A stretch of 64,000 bases of DNA from Turritopsis dohrnii (taxonomy: Eukaryota; Cnidaria; Hydrozoa; Anthoathecata; Oceaniidae). The DNA is taken from the NCBI GenBank assembly GCA_027922465.2, contig BQMF02000415.1, positions 186,001-250,000 on the forward strand, given 5' to 3'. Positions 10,246-22,700 of the stretch are shown piece after piece (the first letter of the stretch is position 1; the number at the start of each line of letters is the position of its first letter). A model generated the notes under the pieces. It worked only from the letters and a program-made list of their open reading frames with translations, was not told the DNA's origin and ran no database searches. The translations under genes were made by a program, and so were the position numbers.

Positions 10246-12899
10246 TAGTTTTTGGATGGAACTCTTTCAGTAAAGTTAAGTCTTCTGTTTGTAAGGGCAA
10301 ATCTATCAATAACCTTTTCAATATCTGGCACAATTTTTTGGTGAATGTTCATTAATGCTAGTCCATTAGGGCCTTTCTGAAGACATAGTACTGCGTGGGT
10401 AGGTTTTTAGTCGCTTTAAAGCAGAAAAAGATCGTTCACAAGTACATGAAGTAACAGGAATTGTTCCAAGGATTTTCAAACAAGTTTTAATATTAGGAAA
10501 GAGTTTATTAGGGATACTGACTAAGGTACTTGTGATATTGTCAGGTTGACAACTTGTGTTGTTCAACAAATAGGTCTCCCACACATGAATTTCAGCATGT
10601 AAAGAAGAGGGAGACGGGAGATCTGATATGTAAAAGTCTAGAAAAACCTGGAATTTTGCTTTCCAATCAACTGAAAAAGATATTAAAGATATCATTTTGG
10701 CAGGAATAATAACAAGACCATTGTAAGCAACCAAGGCATCGTCACTGAATCTGTTATTTATCTCACTTTGCAGATGGTCAACAAGTCTAATAGTAACAGA
10801 CCTTTTGAAATAATCTGAAACAGTGTCATGAGGTACATTATTCCTGTGTGTTTGACGACAAGAAATCCGTGGTCCTTTCTCCTCAACATTAACTTTAGAA
10901 GCAAGAGCTAAAGCCTTGCTATACCAGATTTGATGGTTGTCATCAATAGCATTTATAATAGCAGAAAAACAAGTTTTTTAAGACCAAATGTAGTTCAATC
11001 CATCACATATATCAATAGATTTACTTTGCAACAGCTCAGTAACATCTAACGTATAATCAAGGGCAGCTCTGCATATAACTAATGTAACGATGAACTCAAA
11101 AGATGTCAGAAGCTTCAAAAAACAGGATGCTTTGGATGAAGTGTCTCGATTACAGATGTTACCTTCATTATCCTTCATTTCTTCAAAACAAAAAACCACA
11201 GAAACAAACAAATCTTCAAAGTCATCTAAGCCAGTAATGCGTTCAATCCACCTAGTCAAACACACATCAGTCAACCTGGTAACATGTGACTCAGGTGAAT
11301 TTTCCTTAATGGACTTTTGCAGTAAGCCAAGTCTGTTTTGCGACTCAAAGAAATAGGTAACCTCCTTAATGGTTTCCATAACATGCTTCACTTCCTGAAT
11401 TCGGCAAGAGTGAGCAACAGAAAGGTTCAACCGATGATTAAAGCAATGAGTGTACACAGCTTTTTCACAAACATCACGAATACGCCTGGCCAATCCCTTT
11501 TTTTCGCCTGCAATAGCACCCGCACCATCATAACCTTGTCCACGACACAAACAAAATATCCAGATTTAAATTTAAAATCTCATCTAAAACAATTTTGCAA
11601 AGAGCTTCACCAGTCAAACCTAAACTGCAGTGCAAAAAACCCATAAATTCCTCCCTTATATTATGCAAGTCATCCACAAACCGCAAAACTAAAGACATTT
11701 GTTCCTTAGTGGAACAGTCAGCAGCCTCATCTGCAATAATGGAAAAAAATTTACCGTTGAGTTCTGAAACCAAACTACTTTGAATTACCTGACCACAACA
11801 ACTTATGAGCTCATTTTGAGTTTTTTCGAAATGTAGGTGGCACTCTTTTGAGCTGTTTCCATGTGTTTCTTCAAAATGACATCACCACTCCTAACTCTAA
11901 AATTAAGTAATTCAATGAAAACACCAACACCATCTTCTGAAAAATGAACAACTTCAGGGTGATATTGTGAATCATCCCGGTGACCACGAAAAGGCATGTT
12001 CAAACGACCCAAGAAGATTACAGAGTCCACTATGGAACGAAGATTGATGCGATTATCAGCAACTTCCTTTTTAAACACGTCATTGAGAACAACATCAATT
12101 TCATTTTCTGAAGAATTCAGATTGCACAGCACACCAGTTAGGCTGTTCCAACACAGACCGTGAAGATTTTGTTGAGGGATCTCAAACTTATTCTTATTCT
12201 TTCCATGTTGATGTCTTTGAAAGGCACCGACCGCATCATTCCAGTGAGTCACTGGCTCAAAAACCAATTTTTGACCCTAGATAATCTGCCTTGATGTTCA
12301 TGGCAAAACAAAACACATGCAAGGCAATACGCACCATTCTTACTTGGAGAATAGCATAACCATGGAAACATTTTCATCCATCTCAATTGAAATGACCTTC
12401 CATTAGCACTTTTAGGGAAAAAGAACTTTTCATCAGGTTCAAAAACATTTCGAATCAAGTCTTTTTTCTCACCACTGGAAAGGGAAGAGGCCTTAGACAT
12501 GAAGCAAGCAACATCATATTTACCACAAAATTTTATCAATGCAGACTTACCAGTTTTCACATCACAAGAAGAAAATGATGCTGGGGTTACCCCAGAAGAA
12601 GATAATGATGCTGGGTTTACCCCAAAAGAAGAAAATGACACTGAGTGTACCCCAGAAGAAGATAACGGTGGTGGGTTTACCCCAGAAGAAGAAAATGATG
12701 CTGAGGTTTCCCCAGAAAAAGTTATTGATGATGACGTTACGCCAGAAGAAGATAATGATGCAGAGTCTGCATCATAAGAACGCAATGTGGAGGCTCCCTC
12801 AAAAGAACGAGGCAAATTTTCCTCTGAAAAAGATGTAGAGGTGGCCTCCAACAAAGAAAAGGGTGATTTGTTAAGTGTCTCACTAGAAAAGCTTGTCTT
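10246..12899 (-). pseudogene. hAT transposase (TTF zinc finger, DUF4371-like, C-terminal dimerisation), frameshifted
   Basis: Reading from 12899: a serine-rich repeat region; a zinc-finger-like segment with 'CYSPSKNGAYCLACVLFC'; 'FSIIADEAADCSTKEQMSL' (the first catalytic-Asp region of hAT enzymes of the ZMYM/DUF4371 group); 'CRGQGYDGAGAIAG' and 'THCFNHRLNLSVAH'; a 'CLTRWIER' block; and the dimerisation motif 'TSCTCERSFSALKRLKTY'. The frame changes several times (about 12260, 11790, 11540, between 10978 and 10734, and about 10370), and the last coding residues end at a TAA near 10246. The start of this region is in the same frame as the upstream OTU exon, with one TAA at 12900-12902 between them. 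It is inactive in this copy. Confidence 0.85.
12558..12775 (-). repeat. 30 bp coding minisatellite (Ser-rich decapeptide repeats)
   Basis: About seven units of 30 bp encode variants of the decapeptide ASFSSSGVTP on the minus strand, inside the N-terminal linker of the transposase. The units differ by substitutions but keep length and frame, so frame was maintained while the array formed. Plus-strand frames over this tract are shadows. Confidence 0.8.
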
Positions 12900-13927
12900 T
12901 TACTTAACACAGTTAAGATCTTTATGAAAAAAATTATGTATTGGTGACTGATTATAAGACTTTAGTTTACGTTTACGGTTATGCTGAGCAGGGAAAAAAA
13001 TAAGTGGCACAAAATAGTTATGTTTAAAAGGGCTGGGGCGTTCAGATCCCTCATAACAAAATAAAACATGAATCATTTCAGTTGATGATTGACGTTCCTG
13101 GATACATTGGTTAAACATGATTTTGTACTTGTCAAGAGAGCCAGTTAAACGATAATAACATTTAATGGTTCTGTTTAACACACTAAAAAGTGCCAAAAGA
13201 CAAAGAAAACTTGACCAGTAAAAATTTTGACAAATGTTAACAGCTTCTTCTTTAACAAGCTTCTCTTCAAAATTACCAGAATCAATGGACCTTTGTGATA
13301 CAGACAAAGCTAGTAAATTTTTAAGATTAGTAAAAACTAGTGGATAGTTATCATGCAAAGACAAAAATAAAGGATGCTTACAATAAAATGCAGAATGCAA
13401 GTGCAACTCAATGGATGTCAACATACGCAGCTCACGAACCAATCTGTTGTCACCACAAACTGCAATGGAACACGTGCTAAATAAGCAGTTGCCATTTGAG
13501 TCAGATCTGTGTAAAAAAAAGATATAATCTTTACTGATTTAAACAGGTTTAAACAATAATAAACCACTAATCACAAATCAAAACACAAACCATGACAACA
13601 AACATTTTTCAGGGTATGAGTCACAGTTTAATTACATAAAACGTTTTATGGAAAAACTTCTCTTATTTAAAATTCCATTAAAAAATTTCTCTACCTTAAA
13701 GTAGCAAAAAAGCCATGTTGTTTTCCTTCCAATGGAAAGTCACATTCCACTGGAAAATTTTTTCGCACGCTCTTCTGTTCAGTAAGCAAACGATATAAAT
13801 CAGCTTGACTGAGCACAGGAACCTTCTGAATCTTCTCTAACAATTCACAGTAAATTATTTCCAAATCTACATTAGCATCTTTCGCTAATAAAACTTTCAC
13901 ATCTTCCAAAGAACGTATATTCGCCAT
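12900..13927 (-). CDS. OTU-like cysteine protease, two exons, transposon-encoded
   Basis: Exon 1 is 13927-13695 and exon 2 is 13506-12900. The donor is TTTAAG|GTAGAG and the acceptor is ttacacag|ATCTGA, and the joined frame is maintained across the 188 bp intron. The product is about 279 residues. The splice junction falls just before 'SDSNGNCLFSTC', which fits the OTU catalytic loop (D-x-N-G-N-C-L-F, with Cys as nucleophile). The late motif 'FKHNYFVPLIFF' supplies a plausible catalytic His. OTU enzymes are deubiquitinases. The gene lies inside the terminal repeats of the hAT-like element, and its stop (TAA, 12900-12902) is followed in the same frame by the transposase. Start choice: the ATG at 13927; a near-cognate codon upstream is also in frame. 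Whether the two parts form one protein in intact copies is an inference. Confidence 0.7.
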
Positions 13928-14483
13928 GTTTGCAAGATAGAAAAGAACTTCGATCGTTACCAGCACATGTTTTACGTTGCAAGAAGGGGGGTATAAAAAA
14001 AGGTAGTCGCTCCCTGTTTTTGTGGATAATTGGAAATTAAGTTACCCCCTAACGCAATAAATTTAGCTTTCAATCAGGAATACTCTGCATACTTTCCTCC
14101 GAAAAAAATAAGAGTGATTCTGTCTTTTACTCCAGCGACTAACCCGAGTAACTTAGTGAACAAGGGGGTAGTAAAAGCATGATTTCGCAAGTAAAATACT
14201 CCTATCTCACATCACTTCATAAAATTCGAAGGCTAACTTCATGGAGATCGAAGACTTACTTCTGCGAAGCGCTTTCTTTGCTAGCGTCGAATGGCAGCTA
14301 GATTGGCAAAAATTATGAATTTTACATTCGCGCGGCGCTCGCGGACTTCGCAAACAAAAGGTAGTTAGCAGGAGGGAAATCGTTCGATAATTTAGAATTA
14401 ATGAACCATAAAAAAAACCCTTTTTAACATAAAAGACGTTAGTCTTTGCGCCTATTGCGACATACCCTAAATCCGCCCCTGCA

Positions 14484-16949
14484 TTGGGCCATTAAAATTT
14501 CCTTCAAGTCACCAAAAATTTTAAAAGCAATGATGTCAATGGTCCGGCATGACACCTAGGTAAAATCTTACAATTAGACACTGACCTTCCACCATAAAAT
14601 TGAGAAATTCAGTAGTAACTATTTTCCCTTCAGGTATAATCTTAGAGTTAAAATTATGATCCTGTAGTTGAAGTTTCTATAAGATCCGAATTTTGTGAAA
14701 TGGAATAAATTACAATTAATTGGTGCGTTGTGCAGTTGTACATAACTTTTACACTTTTAATTTTAGTAATCAGCAACTGCTTGGCATTGGAACTTCATGT
14801 AACCTCATCTGACGATCACTTAGTTGGTAGAAACGAAAGTTCACCTGCGTGTTTAACCAAACACGCTATCCTGTAAAAACGTAAAGCTACAAGGTCTAAC
14901 TTGTAAAACTGAAATTTGAATCTTAAATAAAACCGAATAAAGTATCAAATTTGCTGTAGTTTTTCCTGCCCATATGATTTCTGTTCATGCGTATCGTATT
15001 ACTGTATGTAATTTATATGCTGTCACAAAAATCTGTAGACTAATAAGGTAAAGGATTTAATTGCTATGGAAACACAAAGTTCTCTTTTATAAAGTTTGCC
15101 TTAAGATTTAGTTAAGGCGACTTCCGTTAGAAAAAATACCAGGTACTATTCCAACTATTTTAGAATGCTAGTCATTTCTTTTGTAAAGTGCTCATGATCT
15201 TTAGATTTTTGAGCAGACAGTTCGCGCTGACCTTAAGGCCCAGGGCCTCTTCTTTTAGATTCGCTTATGTTTTGAGGAAGTTGTAGAAGTAACTTTTCAG
15301 GAAGAATTTAAAGACTTCTGTCCTGTCTTTATCTACTATTGCCATGGAAATATTATCATGAGAACTTTCCTTGTAGGCAATATTTATATTTAGTTGACTG
15401 TGGGAAATGTTCTTGAAAAAGAAGATGAAGGATTGACAGTAAACAAAACTGTGCTGTGAAAAACTTTCAATATCACAACAGAAATGTATGTAGTATCAAC
15501 ATTACTGGTGAATACGTCTTATCAATAAATCCATGAAACATGCTCATTTCATTTAATAAACATTACACTGAAAGTTGAAGATATTGAAAAAAAGTAAACA
15601 AGTGAAATTGTCATTGAAAGCACAAAATTACTTCACTTGTGACTGAATTGACCCAAACTGTCTACATTCTGATATAATACCTGAAAGTATAAACATAATG
15701 CGCAAGATATTGGCGAACGATTATATTTAATATAACTGTCTTTCTGGCACGAAATGTCATAGTGAATTGAAAAGTGGTTGAGATTAAGTTTAATAAATTA
15801 AAGAAGGGAGTAATTTAGTGAATTCCCGACTGTCTCGAATTAGTCACTGTACATGCTCGATCAAGTTACCACTGCGTGGGAATGATTAGTGTTAAATTTA
15901 CATTAGAAAAAGTTCAAAATGACCAAGACTTTTTCTACTGCAAACCACTGGATGCAGGCACAATGATTAAGTTTGGGATATATACAATGTCAGGAAAAAA
16001 ATCTTTGGATGATAATTAGAATCCAACCAATATACATACGCGTAATTTGAAAATTTGGAGTGTAATATGTGCTAGGACACAATAAAACCTGTTTGAAAAG
16101 AACATTGCAATACGGATCCTAAAAAAGTTTTATTGTGTCATTTGTCTTTTCGTGCACAAGTGCTTTAATTATAAACTACATGAAAAGATTGAAGTGGTAA
16201 TATGTAGTCAGTGGTGGATCTAGAGTGCAGGCGCAACTTGTGGAGAAGCGCATCAACATAATTTGTCACTTCAGTTTATATTACCAATGGGATCGTTTGA
16301 ATGTTTTTCTCTTATGTTGGAATTGCTAATGCTCTCTTGCGCAAGTTGGGACTTACGTTTGGATCTGCCACTGGCAGGTTTAGTAGAAATAGATTTTTAT
16401 ATTGTATGTTATGTTTAATTAAATTATACAATATAATTTTTATATTGTCATGGATTAAAATCTTTGAAAATGCCCAAGTTTCCCCTCCTACTAATCCAAG
16501 TTATGAATAATTTCATGTTTACTTAAATATGTTACCAATTCGCATTTCTGGCAAAATTTAGAAGGTTTGCACAAAGAACAATTTGGCAGTCACTTTTGCA
16601 GATTTGAAAAGTTCTTCAGTTTTTAAGCAAGTTTGACCTATTTTAAGTCATTTGATTGTAATAAATTTAATGGTGCTGGAATCAATACAATTGTAAAAGT
16701 CTTCAATCCATAATAACTTTACATAATATATGTTAGATTTACTTCTGCAATTTATTTAGTCTTCTTCGCTTCGTACTAGGCTCATACTATCAGCGTCATC
16801 TTAAAGGCCTTGCCTGTAATGTAACATTGAGTACAATTTAATGGCAATTATAACTGTTATATCGGCTGAGTTACCGCCCTTTAGGGCTGTTTTATTTGGA
16901 TTAAATTAAACAAGAAATTAAATTTAACGGAACAGAGATAGGGAAACCT
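14484..16949. other. AT-rich intergenic, no gene recognised
   Basis: There are no convincing exons. At about 16208 'cagtggtggatctag' resembles a hAT-type terminus, but I found no matching opposite end. The frame at 16301-16510 has no recognisable content. Confidence 0.4.
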
Positions 16950-17106
16950 GCTACACCGACAAATTTAGTAACTCCGACAAATGTATAACTCCGACAAATT
17001 CAGTAAGTTTTCTACGACAAATGTAGTAACAATAAATGTAGTAAAAATCAACGACAAATGTAGCAACTCCGACAAATGTAGTAAATCTACATGAAATGTA
17101 GTAAAG
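16950..17106. repeat. 17-18 bp minisatellite, about 8 degenerate copies
   Basis: The unit is close to 'ctccgacaaatgtagtaa'. Copies vary by substitution and small indels ('accgacaaatttagtaa', 'ctacgacaaatgtagtaa' and similar). The minus-strand frame at 16951-17145 is a by-product. Confidence 0.75.
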
Positions 17107-19768
17107 GCTTTGAAGATTGAAATAAGCCATAATTATTCCAAACACATGAAGATCTTCACCAGGTAACCTTTCAAGGACTATCAGGTAGCCACATAATAAT
17201 AAAACCTAACATCGTTAAAACTTTGACTGAACACAACAATTTACAGCATTTTGCACCCTCTGTTTTTTAAAAATATTTACGGAAGATCAAGGGAAAATAT
17301 TTAAAGGGATAATGTCGATAATTTCTATACTTACTCGTGTAGCCTGTAATGATTTTACTAACAAACCTCGCATAACGTCAACCGACTCATTTGTGCCAAT
17401 AATACTAGTAATTGTACTTAGATTCTTGTAATTAACAATACCTTTTAGCTTAATCAAATAAGTAACTTATCCCTTAATTTTTTATGAAATAGGATAGTTT
17501 TATGGTAAGAAAATTTAAACAATATTACTCTAGTTTTTTATCTTAATGATACAAGCGTTTGTGTCAATCCTCAGTCAAAATATCTCAGTAAAGCTTATAA
17601 AGATTAAACATGAGGTGGATACTGCATCCTACTTTCTGATACTATCTAGCTAAATACTGTAATGGAAGCAAAGATTTGCAAACGAGCCGGCATATCATTT
17701 ACAAACAACTGTCGAATTTACAGGAATAGAAGAATGCAAATTATAATGACATTATATAACATGTAACGTAAGTAAAGTGTGTTGGACAAGTGATTTTATT
17801 TAACGTTAAGTGAGGTTGTATCAGAGAAAGTGATATTTTTCTTTCTTTATGGCTTCATTTGTTACATTATACTACTGTGATTTTGTGGAAAGCCAATGTG
17901 GGCTGTAAGTAGTTTCATGGCAGAAAACTATCACGGCCAACCTTGATATCTTAGTTCAAGGTACAGTAATGAATTCTTTGTTCTTTTATTATCTTGATGG
18001 CTGATTTCACAAAAAGCAATGCACCCACAAAATAAACAAGTATGCTTCATATATACGCTTATACATTCACATAATGTCTCGACATAAAGAATTGTTTTGA
18101 ATGTTACTTGTAAATACCAAGTGAATGAAAATCCACTAATAAATCCATTGATATGATTATCACAGTCAAAATAAATGAAGCATATCATTAATTACAAAGA
18201 TACTAACAATTTCACATAGAATGTTTCAATGCAAACAGTTAACACAGCGGCAAAAAATGCGTTCTTCACTCTATGTCTTGTGATTACAAAAGTGTAAAAC
18301 ACATTAATCAAACTGAACTCATTTTGTAAATGGAGCTACGTTTGTACAACAAGGTGCATTTTCTTTGACTCACTCTAAAATTAAGAAGTTTTAATTTACC
18401 TCAAAATTTTCAACACGAGCTTTTAGAAATATGAATAAGCTTTCGAAAAATGTATCATATGATATAAACATATTCCTATGAAAAGAATTAATTAAAAAAC
18501 AAAAACACGTTTTTTTCCCTTACTCACACCTTAACGGATGACGTAACAGAAAGTGTGCTTTTGGTTTCACTTTACGTTCTGGAAATGATTTCATGCGTTC
18601 CTCCAATTCAAATGTCTTTAGGTCATTTTTGCTAAAAACATGGGCAACGAATTATTGAATTACGTTATGGAACTGCAGGATTAACATCGACACTTTATCA
18701 CCAGTTGAAAATAAGTTACTCAATATCAATGGGAATAGCAAAATTAACTTCTGCAATTCACATGCTGTCTGATGTTTCCTTTGATTTACTTTGAAAGTTT
18801 GAAGAAGAATTTACATTGATATTTTTCATATTTCATAAAGTATAACTCTCAATTGTTTGACCATACCCATTATTGGTGTAGTCAAATTCTTAAGTAAATA
18901 ATTTCATTCAAAATCATGCAAATCATTCAACTTCGGTTTTTCGTTCATTTTGCAAGAACAAATACGTAATTGATTTTGAACCATTATTTCAAACGTTGTG
19001 TGAAATGCGCAGTTCATAAACCATCGGTTTTGTTTTTTTTGACGTGATAACCAATGAAAACCCTTAATAGACATCCATGCATTCAGCCATTCTTTCATCC
19101 ACTCATCCAAATGAATAGATAATGGAAGACACATTATTTCATGGCTTTCAAAATAGAATTAACTTGCATGCAGAATGGAGGAATAATATCAGAATATAAG
19201 ATCCAACTTTCATTGTTGTTTAGACGTGGAAAAAACGATAGAATTAGTTCATAAATAACTCATTTTATAAGCAGAAATAAAAAATTACATACATGTTAGC
19301 ATAGCAGTTATAATTGCACTACTACCGAGTCCCTCAGGTCTTCAAACACGTCAGAAACATATAGATCTGTAGTACACTTTTCCAACTGTCTACTATAAAC
19401 TTTTATCTGATAAAGTGCATTAATTGTGTATAAATACAACGTGCATATTCATTACAGTTAATAAATTACGGCACGATCTTAATACAAATTTCTTTACTTC
19501 CATCTGTGTTTATGGCAACATTTCATAAGATGGCCGTTCACACAAAAACGTAAAATGTCTTCAAATCAATTTCATGGTGACGTAATGTTTTTCAAAACTT
19601 TTCTCTGCGCAATAGTTACGTGTCGTATATGAACAGGTTTATTTTAAGTCAATTTTTAGTTTGTTTGTTTGTTTGTTTGTTTGTTTGTTTTCATCAATAA
19701 ATTTGTATAGTACGTTTATATAGACAAATTTTTTTTCAGGACAGCGCTTTATAATCTATTTTTAGTTA
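17107..19768. other. Intergenic, downstream of the PAN/EGF gene
   Basis: No gene is recognised. A (TTTG)n microsatellite lies at about 19659-19690. Minus-strand frames at 17931-18188 and 18904-19134 are short and carry no recognised domain. Confidence 0.4.
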
Positions 19769-22700
19769 TTACAACACGGTAACCCTAAATTTATCTCCGG
19801 ATTGGCGATTTCTTGGTAAGTCATAACATCCAAACTTGGCATTAAAAGCCATGTAACTTCCATTTACATATCGAATAACATTTCGATAATAGCGCATTTC
19901 AAGGTCAATGTCGCCTTTGGACAATACTTGATTGATAACAGATGCACAATCCACATCTGGTGATAAGTCACATGCTGATGGCAAAACATCACTTTCTCCA
20001 ATCATATACTTGAAAGCATTAAAATGGTTTTCTGATTGATACGAGTTTACGCCAAAATGTTTGTAGCCATGATGTTGTGTTTTGCAAGACCATGTGATCG
20101 ATTTAAATTTAATTAGCTTGTAAAGGGAGTTCACAAAGGGTGTTGTAGCTACGAAATGCTTTGAGATGTCTATTCCGTCAGTTAGTGTATCTTGATTTAG
20201 CGAAGGATATCCATGTGAAAAGAACAATACCCTCATTCTGCCATCTAAGCAAAGAAAAATAATTCATAATTGAATTTACAACCTGCTGGTCCGATACAGT
20301 TAAACATGCATAAGCGAAATTTGTTGATGAAGAAAAGAGAGAAAGCAGGCATATTTAAATCAAGAAATAAAGGCTAGAATTTCTGGAATTCGACTCGTTC
20401 TGCATTTGTACTTGTATTTGTACTCGTAATTGAAGGTCCTTCTTACCCAATTATCTTCTTTACATGTCATACAACTACCATCTTGCAATGCTGTAATGAC
20501 TTGCTGTGGCGAATTTTGTTCGCCCAACTTTTTTATTTTTCCACTGAGATATTTTCAATGATCATACCTCGGTGCAATCCGGTAGTTATGATAAATTAAG
20601 GAGATACTTGAATAAATAAAACTGGGATTTCTCAAACGAATTTATGTAAATATTCCACGAAACCTTCATAACGTGGAATATAAGAAGCAGTAGAAAGGAT
20701 GGGAGAAACTCAGGCATTTTAAAGACGGTTCCACCACGGGTATTCTAAAAGTCAATTATAGGTTTTCGCTCTTCGAAGAATGAATTGTGACATCTTCAAT
20801 GCCAGAATGACAAGTATCAATACATCACCACTCATTAGAGCATAAACGAAGCTAAATCAAGATGTCCAAGCACCAATTGAAAACTATCCTAAAATTAATC
20901 TTTTTACAAAATGATCACCTCCGTAACAATGGACTTTCAATTTTCTCCAATCCCTCCATGGATGGATATCGTGGCTTCCTTCCGAAATTCCATAATTTCT
21001 AACCAATTGAAGACAAGTTGACTTTTTACCTGTTGTTATATCTGGAAAGAAAAAGGTTTTATGTTTATAAACAGTTTCACCCACTGACATTTTATCTATT
21101 GTTGCAAACCGAGCGTGACCCCAGTCGCAACAGAGAGTTGACCTTTTTTTTGAAGCTGTGATTTGACACAAATCGAACCAAAATAATTTTGTGCTGATTT
21201 TTAAGAACAATTAGCGTAATGACCGAGAAGAAAACGTTATGCTCTTAACGTTCTCAAAGCAAGATGTTAAAACTTCATGGAAACGGAAAGCCAATTGCCG
21301 TTTTGCGTCAGCTTAGATAAGTCATCTAGATAAGTACCATAATGTTAAGGAGTTTAAAAGAACGCGTTCTGCTAGGGAAAAGTTGAAATTGATTGATAAA
21401 ATTCTAAATGTTTCTGTATTTCTTCATATTTCACCACCTGGGTTCTTTCTTTAAAATGCTCAAGCTGTCGCCTTGTCATAAAATAGAAAAGACTGAAACT
21501 AAAGTCAAACATTTCCGTCTTACCTTCATGAACAGATTCCATATCAGTTGAATCTAAAAAATACAATCTTTCAGTCAAAAATGGTGATCTGATTTCGTTA
21601 AATCTATTTGTTATCGTTAATAAGATCACTAATAGAATATATTATTTAAATCAGTTCCTTTACATAAAATCCAATGAAAAGTGAGAGAATTCATTTCTGA
21701 AGGTACAATCATGGAGGTACAAAACAGAAGGAGAGCGAACTTAAAATCTTCCATTGTACTACCCGTTATAAGCCACATTGTTTAAGTTCTGAGTGTTTAT
21801 TAACATTTAATGGCTATCAACTTGTGTAAGTTTTATAATTTTGTCGTCCTTGTGTGAAAATCTCTTTACTACTAACTAAAAAAGTTCGTGAAAGTAAAAC
21901 ATTTAGCATGCATGATCTTCTGAAATTTGAAGATTTATGCAAAAAGGTCTCAAATAAACAACGAGAACGTGGTAAATGTAAGTCCGTTTATCTGGTGATC
22001 CCCTCAGCTGATTTCCACAGAAACAGAGAACGGGTTGTTTTCAAGAGAGAAACATCCTAGCTCTTCTCATATAGCACGATGTATTTTCAGTTTGAACATA
22101 AATTTCGCGATTCTTGAATACGTAAAATTTGAACATTTATATACATTTAATGGTTTGCTATCTATAACAATAAAACCCACTGTAAAACCAGCGCAAAGCG
22201 CATTAACTGAAGTAGATGTTCCAAAGATCTGTTAACCTCAGGCTCTGATGGCTATGTGCATCAAATTTAAATCACAAAACCCGCTGTACTCCTACAACGT
22301 CGATTTTAAACACAATTTCCACTAGCGTTATATTCGCGATATTTTTTTTCTCTTTCTATCATGTTCCCATGAAAACTGCTTGTACTTATCGCTAAAGCAA
22401 ATATATTTTTGATTTATGCGCAGGCTATGCATGTGCTTTAAGCTAACTCCGAATACTTTAAACACGATTCCCTCTATTATCACAATCGCGAATACATTTA
22501 TTTTTTCTCCTTTTTTTCATGCAGCCATAAAAAGTTAATTTTTTTACATTTATGGAGGAATCAAATACAGCTTTGATTGTTGCGTAATTAGAAAACGATA
22601 TGACGGCATAAAAGCGAGTATTGTAACATTTACTGAACGCAAAAAAACACTTTTAAAATTCAATTCAAACATGTTTGTTATAAGTATGAATAATTACAAA

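Larger units (their letters stand above)
9291..14483 (-). mobile_element. hAT-like DNA transposon carrying an OTU gene
   Basis: The left end starts 'tgcaggggcggatgcagg' and the right end, read inward, starts 'tgcaggggcggatttagg', giving a 13 bp perfect terminal inverted repeat of the CAGGGGCGGA type common in hAT elements. Between them, all on the minus strand, lie an OTU-like cysteine protease gene (exons 13927-13695 and 13506-12900) and a hAT transposase with frameshifts (12899-10246). I could not find a matching 8 bp target duplication, so the flanks have decayed or rearranged. The 3' part contains a 58-63 bp tandem repeat (9727-9923). Confidence 0.75.

Noticed and set aside
12499..12838. 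Acidic and Lys-rich plus-strand frames
   Set aside because: Shadows of the Ser-rich minisatellite on the coding minus strand.
9285..14491. An 8 bp target duplication for the large hAT element
   Set aside because: The bases outside the two ends (gaatattg and cattgggc) do not match in any register tried.
16208..16230. 'cagtggtggatctag' as the start of a hAT MITE
   Set aside because: No inverted partner or 8 bp duplication was found downstream.
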